A DNA stretch of 60,000 bases, taken from contig OX442314.1 of the NCBI GenBank assembly GCA_949358305.1, forward strand, positions 5,213,087 to 5,273,086, read 5' to 3'. A model generated the notes under the pieces. It worked only from the letters and a program-made list of their open reading frames with translations. It was not told the DNA's origin and made no database searches. Shown one piece after another: positions 10,680-22,499 of this stretch (within the stretch, counting starts at the first letter, position 1; every line of letters begins with the position of its first letter). Position numbers and translations under genes: made by a program. This DNA is from Strigamia acuminata. Its lineage: Eukaryota; Arthropoda; Chilopoda; Geophilomorpha; Linotaeniidae.

Positions 10680-12170
10680 GACCCCTTGAATTTTTTTTTT
10701 TTTTTTTTTATATGTATGAAAAAAAAATCCATTGATCTGGGAGGCAGAATGCGCATGCACCAACTTTCCTCTCCTTTCCTTTCCTTTCCCTTCCTCTTGT
10801 GTGTGTGTGCAAAAGTCTTAAGCCTTTTGATCATATTTGGCCTAGAAAGATTGAATCGAGTCCACGTTTTGTGAGTCCCTCGCGTGGAATTCTGGGAGTT
10901 GCGTATGGCCAACAAGGGACAAATCATGCTCCAGGACGAGTTTGTACAACTCACTCGTTTGTACATAAATTTTTACATCGGTTATGAACAAGTACAAGGG
11001 GAAGAATGAAAAAAGGTACTAAAAATGGAAACTAGTCCAGGAAAAATATAGAGAAGATGAATTTCTTGTTTTTTGTGATTTTTTTATTTTATTTTATTTT
11101 ATTTTATTTTTTATTTTATTTTTTTTTTTTTTTAGTAAATATATTTTTTTTTGTAAAAAATGAAAAATGTTGAGAAAAAAATTGTCTGATTATTTGTCGT
11201 TTTGTGATGTGGTTTAGTTCTGTGTGTAATTGTGAATTTAGTGATAAAAAAAAAGAAAAAGAAAAAAAAATTGGAGGTGGAAAAGCACCCCCTGGATGTT
11301 TGAGGGAAGCTTTTCAGCACTACACTTGTAGCTTGCAATCTTGCATCAATCAAGGACTGCTAATCTCACTGGATCTAATGGAGGGATTGAATTTTTTTTA
11401 ACAAACAAATAAGAGTTTCAAATCACTTCAAAGGCCTTAATGTGTTAATTGTTTGACAAATAATTGTTTTCAGAAATGTTTGTTTACATTTTTTTGATTT
11501 TGCAGTTCGATTTTTTGACAATTTTGGATTTTTCATTGTTCTGGTTTTGTTTAGTAAAAATACAACAATATATTGTTTGTTTGTGCATTCAATGTTTAGT
11601 TTTTATAGATTTTTTTTTAAATTTAAAAAAAAAAATCACACAAAAACCATTGAATTTTTATGTGGAAAATTTGGTTTTGTTCCAAACTTGACACTTGGTT
11701 TTGTTTTTCGCAGTTTATCAAATTGTTTGTCACTTTTTCCACATTCAATGAAAAGAAGAAAAAAAATCAAACATTGAAAACACTGTTAACTTGACCGTAC
11801 ATGACCAATCAAAGTAAAATATTAGAGATTTATAATTTTTATATATAATTTCAAATTGCAATCAATGGTTCATGGGAAAACAAAAAAAAAGAGATTAGTA
11901 GTCCTTGCATAAATTTTTAAGCCGTATATTAAAGCTCCATTTCCTCAACACCCCTCCCCACCCCACCCCTAAAAAAAATTAATAAATTCACTAAAGTGAA
12001 AAATTGTTAATGTTTTTTATACAATATTAATTAAAACAATTGAAGTGAGAATTGTTGATTGATTGAACAAAATGGCGTGTATATCAAATATGGAGACGCG
12101 AATAAAGAGATTAAGTTTCTTTTCCATTCTTTTTTTTATTTGAGGAAAAAAAAATTATTTCGAAATCGCA
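10680..12170. other. Low-complexity, A/T-rich non-coding stretch
   Basis: T tract 10,689-10,709; CCTTT repeats near 10,768-10,795; GT tract 10,798-10,809; ATTTT repeats 11,080-11,130; many A/T runs to 12,150. One NRF1-like GCGCATGC lies near 10,750. No credible coding frame. Confidence 0.6.
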
Positions 12171-12500
12171 TGTTTCAATTACGGCCGAGGCAGAAGTACT
12201 TTGCACATTAATTTGCGACGCCGGCGTTCAAGAACGCAGTATAGACAGAGAGATAATTAATTAATCTCTAGAGCAAAGGAAATTCAGATATTGTTCTTAT
12301 CACGAGCGAAATTGAATTTTTGATGTTTACTTGTATTCGACTCGTTTTCGGCCGATTATACCTTTTATGGCGACATTTGTCGCATCATCAAAGATGTCAT
12401 TACGAGAGTCATTTGTATGTGCACGAGGTGATGATTGCGAATGGGAATGATAATAACAGGAACAAGAATCGATTAAATTAAAAGTGGACCCTTATTGGGC
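12171..12500. promoter_or_regulatory. Complex non-repetitive island, enhancer-like
   Basis: A sharply different composition between two low-complexity regions. It has dense homeobox-type cores (TAATTAATTAAT near 12,255), GATA and ATCGATTA words, and CpGs. No reading frame spans it. The complexity contrast suggests constraint; motif content alone does not prove function. Confidence 0.3.
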
Positions 12501-12699
12501 GTCTTGAAAGGGGAATTTGATTTGCCCGTTGCCAGGGAAGAGGAGAGGGAGAGTATGGTTTGCGGCGACTAAGGCCATACTAGCACAGTGCGATAAGAAA
12601 TCTGACATTTCGAAATCCCTGGCAATTGAAAGTCTCCGACAATTGAAAGTTTCGAAGAATTAATAATTTCTAACAATTGTAGATTTCAGATAATTAATA

Positions 12700-13041
12700 A
12701 TACGTATCTAAGAATTGAAGATCTCAAATAATTAAAAATCTCCTACAATTGGAAATCTCCAACCATTAAAAATCCCCAACAATTAAAAATCCCCAACAAT
12801 TAAAAATCCCCAACAATTAAAAATCCCCAACAATTAAAAATCCCCAACAATTAAAAATCCCCAACAATTAAAAATCCCCAACAATTGAAAATCCCCAACA
12901 ATTGAAAATCTCCAACAATTGAAAATCTTGAACAATTGAAAATCTCCAACAATTAAAAATTCCCAACAATTATAAATCTCCAACAATTAAAAATCCCCAA
13001 CAATTAAAAAATTCACAACAATTAAACATTTCCAACAATTA
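12700..13041. repeat. 17-bp tandem repeat array, left part
   Basis: Roughly twenty copies of a 17-bp unit (AAAAATCCCCAACAATT), most regular at 12,770-12,900 and more diverged towards both ends. The same array resumes at 13,948 after an inserted element. Confidence 0.9.
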
Positions 13042-13947
13042 AACATCTAAAGTGTTGTGCGCGGTACACCCAACGTGGACCGCCGTACAAGTATGCAGTA
13101 CATCGGTAGATGCTAAAAGTATCGCGTTCCCGGTAGGCGGTACCTAGAGCGGTCCCGATACGCGGTATATCGTGTACCGCGTACCGGGACAGAGATTTGG
13201 CAGTACATGTCGCGGTCCACGAGAAAACGCGAGAGAACATGATAATCTCGTGTTTTGTCACGCTCTCCACTATCTATTTAAAAATTATTTTTAAATTACA
13301 TTTCTTTTATTTGCAGGAATTTAAAGTCTATATTTATCGGTTAATTTATGTTTTGTAGTTGTAAAAGGTTAAATTAATAATAAATAATCTCTGTAGTTTA
13401 GTTTATACTGTTTTTTTAATTTTTGTGTCTTTGAATTAAATTAGGCCAGTGTGTTACCAGTAATAACACACTTTATAGTGCAAATTAATGTCCTAATCCA
13501 AATCAATCAACTACACTATGAATTAAAATTAATAAAATACACTTATTTCGGTTAAACTGACATTATTTATTATTAAATTTAACTTTTTACAACTACAAAA
13601 CATAAAATAACTGATTATACACTTTAAATTCTTGCAATAAAAGAAATGTAATTAAAAAACAATTTTTTAAATTGGTATTGGAGAATAAAAGAAAACACCG
13701 AGGATTTCGTGTTTTCTGGCGTTTTAACGTCGACCGAGAGATTTACGCAAAATCAGTCCGCGTTACACGGATTTTTAAAAGTAACGCGGTCCCGGTGCGC
13801 GGTACTGTCCTCCTGTCCTGTACTTACAAAAGTACCCTGGTCCTGGTAATCACCTGCCACAAAAGTAACGCAATCCCGGTCTCGGTATAGTACCGATATA
13901 GTACCGGCGGTTCTGGACTGCGTACCGCACACAACACTGAACATCTC
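13042..13947. repeat. 8-bp target-site duplication flanking the inserted element
   Basis: AACATCTA at 13,042-13,049 and AACATCTC at 13,940-13,947 match at 7 of 8 positions. Caution: the surrounding 17-bp array itself yields similar words (AAACATCTCCAAC), so part of the match could come from the repeat. Confidence 0.55.
13050..13939. mobile_element. hAT-like non-autonomous fold-back element, 890 bp
   Basis: The left end is AAGTGTTGTGCGCGGTAC and the right end is the complement of CAGTGTTGTGTGCGGTAC, typical of hAT ends (CAGTGTTG) with an 8-bp duplication. Inside, the sequence around 13,299-13,395 (CATTTCTTTTATT, AATTTAAAGT, TTTTGTAGTTGTAAAA) is repeated in inverse at about 13,565-13,655. Most of the element is therefore one large imperfect hairpin. 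Outer parts are rich in GGTACCG-like words. No transposase frame is present. It interrupts the 17-bp array. Confidence 0.7.
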
Positions 13948-14160
13948 CAACAATTGTCAATCTCCAACGATTAAAATCCCCTGGCAATTGAAAGTCTTCA
14001 TTCTCAAAAAATAAAAAATCTCCAACAATTAAAATTTTCCAACAATTAAAAATCTGCAATAATTAAAATTTCCCAACAGTTAAACATCTCCAACAATTAA
14101 AAATCTTCAACAATTAAAAATCTTCAACAATTAAAGAACTTCAACAATTAAAAATCTCAG
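13948..14160. repeat. 17-bp tandem repeat array, right part
   Basis: Continuation of the AAAAATCTCCAACAATT array with more diverged units (CTTCAACAATTAAA, TCTGCAATAATT). Confidence 0.85.
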
Positions 14161-14229
14161 GCTAATCAAAATTTTTGACAAACCAAAATCAGCCATTTTG
14201 AAATCTGACAAACCCCATTGCCTGGGAGA

Positions 14230-14720
14230 CTGAGACTGTTTTCAGTTAGGTGAAATGGCCATTTTTGTTGTTGCGGTTGCATGTTAACACGAGCTTGGTG
14301 GGGGTATTAAAGGGTTGAAGATAGGGAATGATGAAAGTAGGCACGTGCGGCGGCGAGAGAGCACTTAGAAGTGGCCAGCTCACTCAACGACCTCGTACAA
14401 ATGGACGCTTGACTCGAATATGAAGAGGAGGCACACGGAGGAACGCGACAGGCACTCTGTTGCGTGCTACGCATGCGCAGGTAAAAGATTAATGTGTCAA
14501 AACTCTAAAGTTTTGCTTTTCCGAAAATCATTAAATTATTTGGTAAAGGAAAAAAATATTATTTTTTTTGTCAAGAGCGCTGCGTCCATTATCGAATTGA
14601 TGGAACCGCGCGACCACTTCCGGAGACGACAACCACGTGACAAGTGATAATGAGAAACGGTGACAAGTCATTGACAACTACTTTGAACGCCGTTTCAAAC
14701 CAGGTGAGTTCAATTATCGC
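14230..14720. promoter_or_regulatory. CpG-containing island with NRF1, E-box and donor-like sequences
   Basis: ACGCATGCGCAG at 14,470-14,481 (NRF1) is followed directly by GTAAAAG. CCACGTGAC lies at 14,633 and CCAG|GTGAGTTC, a near-consensus 5' splice site, at 14,700-14,709. This could be an unspliced first exon or promoter; the short frame MKRRHTEERDRHSV at 14,420 shows no family resemblance. Confidence 0.35.
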
Positions 14721-15815
14721 TAAGTTGACACTTGGTTGATCACTTTCTTATTAACAGCCAAAGAGATTCAAGTTGATTACGGTGAATCTATTTCGTCAGC
14801 ATTTTACTAATACATTTTTCGTCGTTCATTTTTTGACAGTTTTTATAAAAATTTTAGTCTTCGACAATTTTTTTTCAAAAAAATATTTTTTTTTATATTT
14901 TGAAAATCTTTGTTAATTTTTTTTAAATTTAGAATAATAGATTAATTTTTTGGTAATTTTTACTTTTTTGATAATTTCTACTTTTTTTGGTTAATTTTTA
15001 CCCTTTTGGGTAATTTTGACTTTTGATTGACAATTTTGACTTTTTATTGGCAATTTTGACTTTCTTTTGGAAAGTTTTACATATTTTTATAAAACTTATT
15101 AGTAAATTTTTACACTTGTTAATGTATACACATTATAATATAATTAACCTAAATTTTTTTAATGTTTTCTAAATTTTTTAAATTTTTTTTATTTCTTTCC
15201 AATTTCTTTCAATTTCCAAAAAAAAATTAATTCTTTCCTTAAATTGTTTTTTCCCACTTTAAAGTTGTGTACCAATAATTTGAGCCACTGACCGACCCCT
15301 GGTGGCGTCTTTAATGGCGGACCCCTCTCACAACTGACCATTATCGACTGAGTTGGTCAAATGCACTTCCCATCGACTTTCTGGTTCACACAAAAAGGAA
15401 ATTCAACTCGAAATGAATAGAAAGTAGAAACCAACTGATCACCATTTTTTTTTCTTTTTTTCTCTTCAAAATTATATTTCAACCCTTTGAACACTCACAA
15501 TTCCATCTCCATCTCACAACTTCATTACAACAAAAATGTACATTTTCCCAATTGATTGTTTCCTCTTTATTGTTTTTATATTTTTTATTCAAACACCGTC
15601 TTTTGACAAAAAAAATTATAACATCACAATTGTGTCTTCGGAGTACGGAAAACATGTCGTTGTCACCTGCAAAGTGGATTCACGAATAGTAATTGAATAT
15701 GCCAACCAATTTTCACTATGCCGACCTTTTTTTGATAGATTCTTTGATGTAAAGCGCCATCTGTTAACAGTTTACTTTCATTTTAAGCCATTATTTAGAC
15801 TCTGCTAACACTTGG
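14721..15815. other. A/T-rich non-coding stretch
   Basis: Repeated TTTTGGTAATTTTTAC / ATTTTGACTTTT words at about 14,940-15,070. CCCCTGGTGGCGTC at 15,296 is CTCF-like. A 90-codon frame at 15,536-15,808 starts with a hydrophobic stretch (CFLFIVFIFFI) from T-rich DNA and is not supported as a gene. Confidence 0.45.
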
Positions 15816-15819
15816 GCCC

Positions 15820-16300
15820 TGACCGGGCCCCTTCAAAAAAATCTTGCTGAAGACATTTTGTGATATCTTGGGCCCTTTTGAAATTTGGGCCCCCCACTAG
15901 GCCCTTTTATATAAAAGCTTAATAACTACATTTTGTGATATATGATATTTGGGGCCCTTACCAGGCCCCATCACAAAAAAATCTTGATTAAGACATTTTG
16001 TATTTTGGAATATCTTGAGCTTTTCTGAAATTTAGGGCCCCAACTAAAATTTTTCAAAAAAATTCTTGATGTAGTTCAATACTTCAGAATTGGGGCCCTA
16101 TTTATGTCTATTTAGGCCCATTCATGCCTCTTCACGATATTTTTGGTCTAACTTTTATGAATTACTATTGAAAATGTTCATCTTTCGAGCTCGTCGAAAA
16201 CTTATGTTCCTCCAGATCTCTTTGGGGGTCTTTCTGGGTATGGGGCCCTATCTCAGACAATCTTTGATGCCTTTCTGAACCCTTAGACCCTAATGAACCC
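15820..16300. repeat. Imperfect GGGCCC-rich repeats, unit about 150 bp
   Basis: GGGCCC occurs about ten times. Longer words recur (CTTGATTAAGACATTTTGT / CTTGCTGAAGACATTTTGTG; GATATCTTGGGCCC; CCTTACCAGGCCCC / CCTGACCGGGCCCC), indicating two or three old tandem copies. Confidence 0.6.
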
Positions 16301-16559
16301 CACTAGAAAGAGACAATTTCCACTGTTTCATTGACTCTAAATGCTTCCCCAGCTCCAACTACCGGCAAAACACGCAAACAAACACTCCAACAAAAGGTCC
16401 ATTGCAACCATGACCCCACTAATTTAAACAGTTATCAATTAATTAATCCACCAATAATACCCACAAAATTAGCATTAACAATGCAATCCAATTCAAAATT
16501 CAACTTTAATTCTTATTTGTAAATTTCATCCCATTATCCTCTCCGACGTAAAGCAACCT

Positions 16560-17110
16560 CAGTCAACACTTGAGCGCCATAACTTGACCAACACTTGATT
16601 ACAATAATTACAGCGGCATATGAATGGCTCTGGTTGCGCATGCGCGGCCACAACCCACAGGAAATCGGTAAAAGGAGGAAATCTAGTCTCGTATTGATCC
16701 TCCTTTCCTTTCCTTTTCTCTCCGCGCGCCGTCCTGTGGCGATAATTAAAAGAAAACGCTTACAACTGTCATTTCTGGAGGTGGCGATCTCACTCGGCTT
16801 TTATAAGGCGCAATAATAGCGCTCGTTTGGACGCTGTTTCCAGGGCAACACGTTCTGACCAGAAGCAAAACTCGACTGCGGAATCACCTGCGGATGCTCC
16901 CGTAACCCCAAATCGATAGGATCACGTGACTTGTAAAAAATAAATTTTTTTTTATTTATTTATTTATTTTTTTTTTTTTCAATTAATAAAATGAAATTTT
17001 GGGTTTTGGGTTTCAATTTGATGGAGATTGGTTTTGTTTTCAGGTGCGCGCGGTTGCCATGGCGACGACGGATGTTAATTGCGGGAGTTTTGCACCTGTT
17101 CCGTCAAGGT
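16560..17110. promoter_or_regulatory. Island with NRF1, E-box and two RFX X-box motifs
   Basis: TGCGCATGCGCGG at 16,635 (NRF1), GTTTCCAGGGCAAC at 16,836-16,849 (X-box), ATCACGTGAC at 16,921 (E-box) and GTTGCCATGGCGAC at 17,053-17,066 (near-perfect X-box). An A/T tract separates the last two. This is the densest promoter-type cluster in the left half; no attached gene is recognised. Confidence 0.45.
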
Positions 17111-17444
17111 AGGCGGATTTTAGGACATTTTTAATTTTTTTTTTTTTGGGGAGGGGTTTTTAATTATGTGGTGTTGGGGAATGAGATTGGGATTTCGTTG
17201 TAAATTGAAGTGGGATTTTGTTGGTGGGATGCTGGATGGGGAAGAGTTCATCTTTGGTTATTGTGACGTTGCTCGTTCACGTGGAATTCCATTACGGACA
17301 CGATGAGAACGTTAATTTCGGGGAGAAAGAGGAGGATGGGATGGATGGGATGGGATGGGGCGTTTGCTAGGCTGGGAGTATACCACTTGTGCGCGTAATG
17401 ATGAGACAATCAGGAGCATGAGTAATAGAAGGGTTAATGTTACA

Positions 17445-17541
17445 TACTTTTCGACGATGGAAATTTTTTAATTTTTAATTTATTTTTATTTTTAATTTTT
17501 ATTTTTTTAATTTTAATTTTTTAATTTTTAATTATTTTTTA

Positions 17542-17573
<32 letters not shown>

Positions 17574-17610
17574 ATTTTTTTATTTTTATTTATTTATTTA
17601 TTTTGTTTTC
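17445..17610. repeat. (TTTTTA)n low-complexity tract
   Basis: Runs of T interrupted by A and AA, with no other content. Confidence 0.9.
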
Positions 17611-17639
17611 AAATGTTTGAGATGTTTACATCGGGAATT

Positions 17640-18310
17640 TATTTTCAGGCTCCAAATTTGTGTTTTTAGGCTCTCGTATGAGATTTTAGGCTCAAAATGG
17701 GATTTTGGGTTCTCAAATTGATTTTCAGGCCCTGATGAATTGAGGGTATTTGGGCTCCCAATTGAGGATTTTAAGCTCCCAATTGAAGATTTTAGGCTCA
17801 CAATTGAGGATTTTCTGCTCCCAATTGAGGATTTTAGGCACTCAAATTTGGTTTTAGACTTGCACATGGGATTTTAGACTCACAGATGTGGATTTTAGGA
17901 TCGCAAATTCGGATTTAAGGCTTTCAAACTGATTTTCAGGCTCTCAAACTGATTTTTAGGCTCTCAAACTGATATTTAGGCTCTCAAAATGATCTTTAAG
18001 CTTTCAAACTGATTTTCAGGCTCAAAATTGAGGATTTTCACTTTTTAGGCTATCAATTGAGAATTTTCATGCTCAAAATTGAGGATTTTCATGCTCAAAA
18101 TTGAGGATTTTCAGGTTCTCAATTGAGGATTTTCAGGCTCTCAATTGAGAATTTTAGGTCCTTAGATTGGGATTGTTGGTTCTTAAATTGGATTTTGGGC
18201 TCTCAAATGAGATTTTAGGCTCTCAAATGAGGTTTTAGGCTTTCAAATGAGATTTTAGGTGTTCAAATGAGATTTTAGGCTTTCAAATGAGATTTTAGGT
18301 TTAAAATAGA
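17640..18310. repeat. 21-23-bp tandem repeat array
   Basis: About thirty imperfect copies of a unit like GATTTTAGGCTCCCAATTGA, with sub-blocks of close variants (TCTCAAACTGATTTT at 17,935-18,000; TTTCAAATGAGATTTTAGG at 18,200-18,300). The minus-strand SSIGS-type frame is a shadow of it. Confidence 0.9.
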
Positions 18311-18399
18311 ATATTTATTTCTATTTTTATTTATCTCAGATCTCAAATTAATTTTTCCCCATAAAACGACTAATCCATAATCATCAATTCGTATTCACC

Positions 18400-19200
18400 A
18401 TTTCATTGCCAGAGATGGAGATAAACCGTAAACGACTTCCCTTCCTAGTAAACAAAAACACATTTGAAGCCGATTGATTTAATCACGTGAAAGCGAATCG
18501 AGTGCAGCAGGAAAGGGACGACAAAGCGAGGGTCATTTCCAGATCGAATCACGCCCCCTGGTGATGATCTTTGATCGCAGCTGTGGGAAAATGGGAATTA
18601 AGGGGTTGCTCGGGTGTCACGTGCCTGTCAACTCGAACTAATGGCCGATAAGACGAACACACGTGACTGCAGGTGCGTTTCCATTTACCTAATTAAACAA
18701 TTGTCAACGCGCGACCCAATTCCGCGTCGCCATGGCAACCCAGCATCCCATTGAGAAATCGGCGAGAAGAAAAAAAAAGGGAACGCAACCAGATGATGTT
18801 AAGTTGAGTGGACACCGGTTCGAACGCGTGTCGCGTTCCTTATCAACGTGTATTCGTCGACCGGAAGACGATAACGGACACGTGACCCGTGCCACAAGTA
18901 CCCATCAGAGGGCTCTTATCTTGCCCGAAACGTTTTTGGACTATTTCCGCCATTTTGGGGTCGGGGGGGCGACGCCCCCCTAGGTCGACGCCATTTTTTT
19001 GGGGGGGGGAGGGATTTTAAGGGAATAAAAGAAAGGAGATGACGTTGCTATGGAAACATTGGTTTGGTTTTGATGTGGTTTCCGTTGTTTGATGACCTTT
19101 AAGGTCGCGGGCCACCCGAGGGACGCGGCGTCCAATCTTGCAACGGGTTTAATGGTGCGCGTGGAATTGTTCTTCAAGCGTCCATCTCTCTTCATCACTC
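18400..19200. promoter_or_regulatory. CpG-rich island with four CACGTG sites and two X-box motifs
   Basis: CACGTG lies at 18,484, 18,618, 18,660 and 18,879. X-box motifs are GTCGCCATGGCAAC at 18,726 and GTTGCTATGGAAAC at 19,044. YY1-like CCGCCATTTTGG lies at about 18,949. A GGGGGCG-A-CGCCCCC hairpin sits at about 18,965-18,979. Overlapping frames on both strands (for example 18,732-18,983 plus, 83 codons) are probably openings in GC-rich DNA, though a short first exon cannot be excluded. Confidence 0.45.
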
Positions 19201-19279
19201 GAGGATTTATTGGAGGGGAAAATTTGTGAGGAAAAAAATTAAAAATTGGTGTTAATTTGAGGATTTTTGGGATTTTTTA

Positions 19280-19800
19280 CCGTTTCCAGTTTACTTTTGT
19301 GTTTGTAAGTAGACTGGGAAAGAGCGGATTTTCTAGGTTTCGATTTTAATGAAGGTTTCGAGTTTTTAATATTTCCAGTTCACTTTTGAATACACAACTC
19401 AACTGGAAGAAGAAAATTACAAGGGCATTTTTTTCTTGTTATTGTGTTTCAAGTTCATTTCTGAATTCACAACTGAACTATCAAAAAGAAATCCAAAATT
19501 ATATTTTTGGTGTTTTTGTAATTTCAGTTCACTTTTGAATTCAGGACTCAACTGGAAGAAGAAAATCCAAACGAATCACATTTTTTTATTATTGTGATTG
19601 CAGTTCACTTTTGAATTCAGGACTCAACTGGAAGAAGAAAATCCAAACAAACCACATTTTTTTATTATTATTGTCTCTCTAGTTTACTTTTGAATTCAGA
19701 ACTCAACTGGAAAAAGGAAACCTAACAAACAATTATCTTATTTTACCTTTCCACCGTTTCCAGTCCTCTTTTGAATTCACAAGTGAACTGGGATCTTCCA
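19280..19800. repeat. Seven hairpin-forming repeats spaced 74-90 bp
   Basis: A motif with arms like CCAGTTCAC ... GTGAACTGG around a TTTTGAATTCA centre occurs at about 19,285, 19,375, 19,449, 19,525, 19,600, 19,680 and 19,760. The arms are retained in most copies while the A/T spacers vary. It is either a tandem repeat of about 80 bp or seven related hairpins. Confidence 0.75.
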
Positions 19801-20047
19801 CCACATGAAATCCGCCGCAATTACAGCAAAAATGCTGTCAAACGCCAACGACAGCACTAGTAGGGCAATTCAAAATGTAAACACAGATGGTTGCAGCTGA
19901 TAAAAAGCAAGACTAATCAGGTGGGATGATTTGTCGAGGCGCGCACGCACTCTATCGGCAATTTCCTTATCGTAGTGCAGCAGTAGGCATGCGCATTTAA
20001 CAGCAACAATAGATAGCGTTTTAGTGATTACGAATGCTAGACCTCCG

Positions 20048-20076
20048 ACACACACACACACTCTCTCTCTCTCTCT
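20048..20076. repeat. (CA)n(CT)n microsatellite
   Basis: A compound dinucleotide tract of CA then CT repeats. Confidence 0.9.
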
Positions 20077-20229
20077 AATTGTGGATCGCGGTCCGGTGGG
20101 AACGTGTTCACGTCCCTTTAAATTGAATGCGATTCGCTGGTGCGTTTATAACACCTCGAATGGAACTTGGCCAGGTGGAAATACAAAATTGACGGCCATT
20201 CACGAAATGACGTTACCAAATGGATTTTC

Positions 20230-20626
20230 CTGAAAAAGAAAAAAAAAGAAAATAAAAAATAAATTTTTTGCGCTTCGACGGCATTCTGATTTCCAGGCGG
20301 TCGGAGGCGCGTCGGCGGCCGCCCGAAAATCTCAACTTTCCCGTCGAAATTTTTATCGTTGAAAACCTGTTGCTAGAATTGGTTTAATTGATGTTTTGAG
20401 TGGTTTTAGTCATTTTTGTCGGTTTTCCTGAAACAGAAAAATAAAAAAATAAAAATAATTTTTTTTTGCGTTTCGACGACATTCTGATTTCCAGGCCGTC
20501 GGAGGCGCGTCGGCGGCCGCCCGAAAATCTCAACTTTTCCGTCGAAAATTTTATCGTTGAAAACCTGTTGCTAGAATTGGTTTAATTGATGTTTTGAGTG
20601 GTTTCAGTCATTTTTGTCGTTATTAT
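20230..20626. repeat. 198-bp tandem duplication
   Basis: Two copies, about 20,230-20,427 and 20,428-20,626, are nearly identical across CTGATTTCCAGG, the GC-rich block GTCGGAGGCGCGTCGGCGGC, and TTGATGTTTTGAGTGG. The GC-rich block within AT-rich flanks makes the unit look like a duplicated functional segment rather than a satellite. Confidence 0.85.
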
Positions 20627-20689
20627 TAAGTTTTAATTAAAATAAAACATTTTGGAATGTGACGACAAACTCATCGTCATGACAACGAC

Positions 20690-21600
20690 ACTTCGGAGAG
20701 CTAATTTTTGGCGGTCAGCCAGTTTTAATTAATTAAAAGAGCTTTGCTTTGCTTGCTCTCTTCAGTTTGTTATGTCAGGTGTCAAGAGACCATCGTCTCG
20801 AATTCCACTTGACTTTTGACGGACGGCGCCGAATGACGTCATTAGTCGCAATTTCCACACTCAAAAACGAGATACAAATGTCCGGAAATGCGCCGTGTGT
20901 TTGAGTGCGTTTCTCGAGTGGTTCCACGAACAACGAACCGCATTCCAATTGATTTCCGCTCGAGATTTGACCAAACCCAACTCGAGGACCCTCCGAAAAC
21001 CACGTGACCAGCATAATAAACACAAAAATACAAAAAAAACTGAAAAATTCATTTTTGTCTCTCTTGCCCCCCCAAAAAATATTTTTGCCCCCCCCAAATT
21101 TTTTTTTTGGCGCCATTTTGTGGTCACACACGGCAGTCTTTATTGCCATCAGCTGGCGGTTGGGTGTCGCAGTCTTGGCGTCCGTCCAAGGCGTCTGTCG
21201 GATGAAAATGGAGTGTGCACATTCGGTCTGTCATTCTTAACCAATAAGCAACTTAGTTTTTAACCCCTTCATCCCATCTTGTTTCACTTGACCCTTTCGT
21301 GGCTGATATCTCTGGTTTGCTTTGTTGATTCGTTTCGTTCCACTCGACTCGCCGCATTTCGGTCCACGCATGCGCAGCGTGCATAAGCTGATTGCGCTTG
21401 AAGGGTTGAGCTTCACTCTCGCCGCGAGTCTGGCGGGGCAGCCATCCATCCATCGTTCAGGCGGAGCTTTTGCTGCTGTGCGCTTCGTTCTACTTGCGAT
21501 TGCAACTCGATCGCTTCGTGGCTTTGCTCGCCAATCGCATTTTGATTGTTTATTTACATCGGGTTTAGTGGTTGGTTTTAGGGTTAATTTTGTGTTTTTT
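20690..21600. promoter_or_regulatory. CpG-containing island with E-box, NRF1 and YY1-like sites
   Basis: CACGTGACC at 21,001, a CCCCCC/AAAA block with GGCGCCATTTTGTGGTCACAC at about 21,109-21,129 (the tail resembles the fly core-promoter motif GGTCACAC), and ACGCATGCGCAG at 21,366. Frames of 62-124 codons open on both strands over the same bases, which argues against any one of them being real. Confidence 0.35.
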
Positions 21601-21759
21601 GTTAATATTCGTGTTGGGGTGAATTTTTTTTTTATTTAAATGGATGTTTTTTTTTAAGGTGAATGGAATTTTTGAGCATGGTAATGATTTTTTTTTCTAA
21701 ATTTTTAATTTTCTGATTTGAAGTTGGAATTTTTGGCGATAAACATGAATTTTTCTGAC

Positions 21760-22260
21760 TAGGAATTGCATTTTTGACCGTGAAAATGCAATTTTATCGT
21801 ATAAAATTGGAGTATTTTACTTGTAAATTGCATTTTTGACCGTGAAAATGCAATTTTGTCGTCTAGAATTGCAGTATTTTTGCTGTAAATTGCATTTTTG
21901 ATCATGAAACTGCATTTATTGGATTTAAAATTGCTTAAAATTTGCATTTTTGAGTTCAAAATTAAATTTTTTTGTCTAAAATTGTAATTTTTATAATTGC
22001 AATTCCATCTATTTCCATTTTTGATCTAAAATTCTATTTTGTGATCTAAACTTCAATTTTGTGATCTAAAATTTCACTAGTTTTTGGTCTAAAATTTTAG
22101 TTTTTGGTCTAAAATTTCAGTTTTTGGTCTAAAATTTCAGTTTTTGGTCTAAAATTCCAGTTTTTGGTCTAAAATTTCAGTTTTTGGTCTAAAATTTCAG
22201 TTTTTGGTCTAAAATTTCAGTTTTTGGTCTAAAATTTCAGTTTTTGCTTTAAAATCGCAA
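21760..22260. repeat. Two adjacent tandem arrays (about 57 bp and 20 bp)
   Basis: Three copies of a unit of about 57 bp with TTGCATTTTTGACCGTGAAA at 21,765-21,915 pass into eleven or more copies of a 20-bp unit, TTTTTGGTCTAAAATTTCAG, at 22,075-22,240. Copies of the latter are almost identical, so that amplification is recent. Confidence 0.9.
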
Positions 22261-22499
22261 TTTTTATTTCTAAATTTCTACTTATTAGTTTAAAATTTCA
22301 AGAATATCACTCACGTGAACAAAACTGAATTATCATTCGTTAAAAATTGTATTTTCTAGTCAAAAAAGTAACATCTTAGCCTAAACACGTACATTTTCAG
22401 TCTACAATCTTCAATTTACAACTCCCCCTATAACCTTCCCTCTCCTCACTAAAATAAAAAAATTAAAATCCCAAACAATTAAACTGCAACTCGAATCTC

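Noticed and set aside
15536-15808. 90-codon frame with hydrophobic N-terminus
   Set aside because: The hydrophobic start is from T-rich DNA common in the region; no motif and no splice or promoter context.
18732-18983. 83-codon frame starting at an X-box ATG
   Set aside because: The ATG is part of the palindromic GCCATGGC motif, the frame ends in a G/C hairpin, and another frame covers it on the minus strand.
20775-21263. Overlapping 124-codon minus and 122-codon plus frames
   Set aside because: Mutually antisense frames in a GC-richer island, with no motif and a homopolymer block (CCCCCC/AAAAAA) in the middle.
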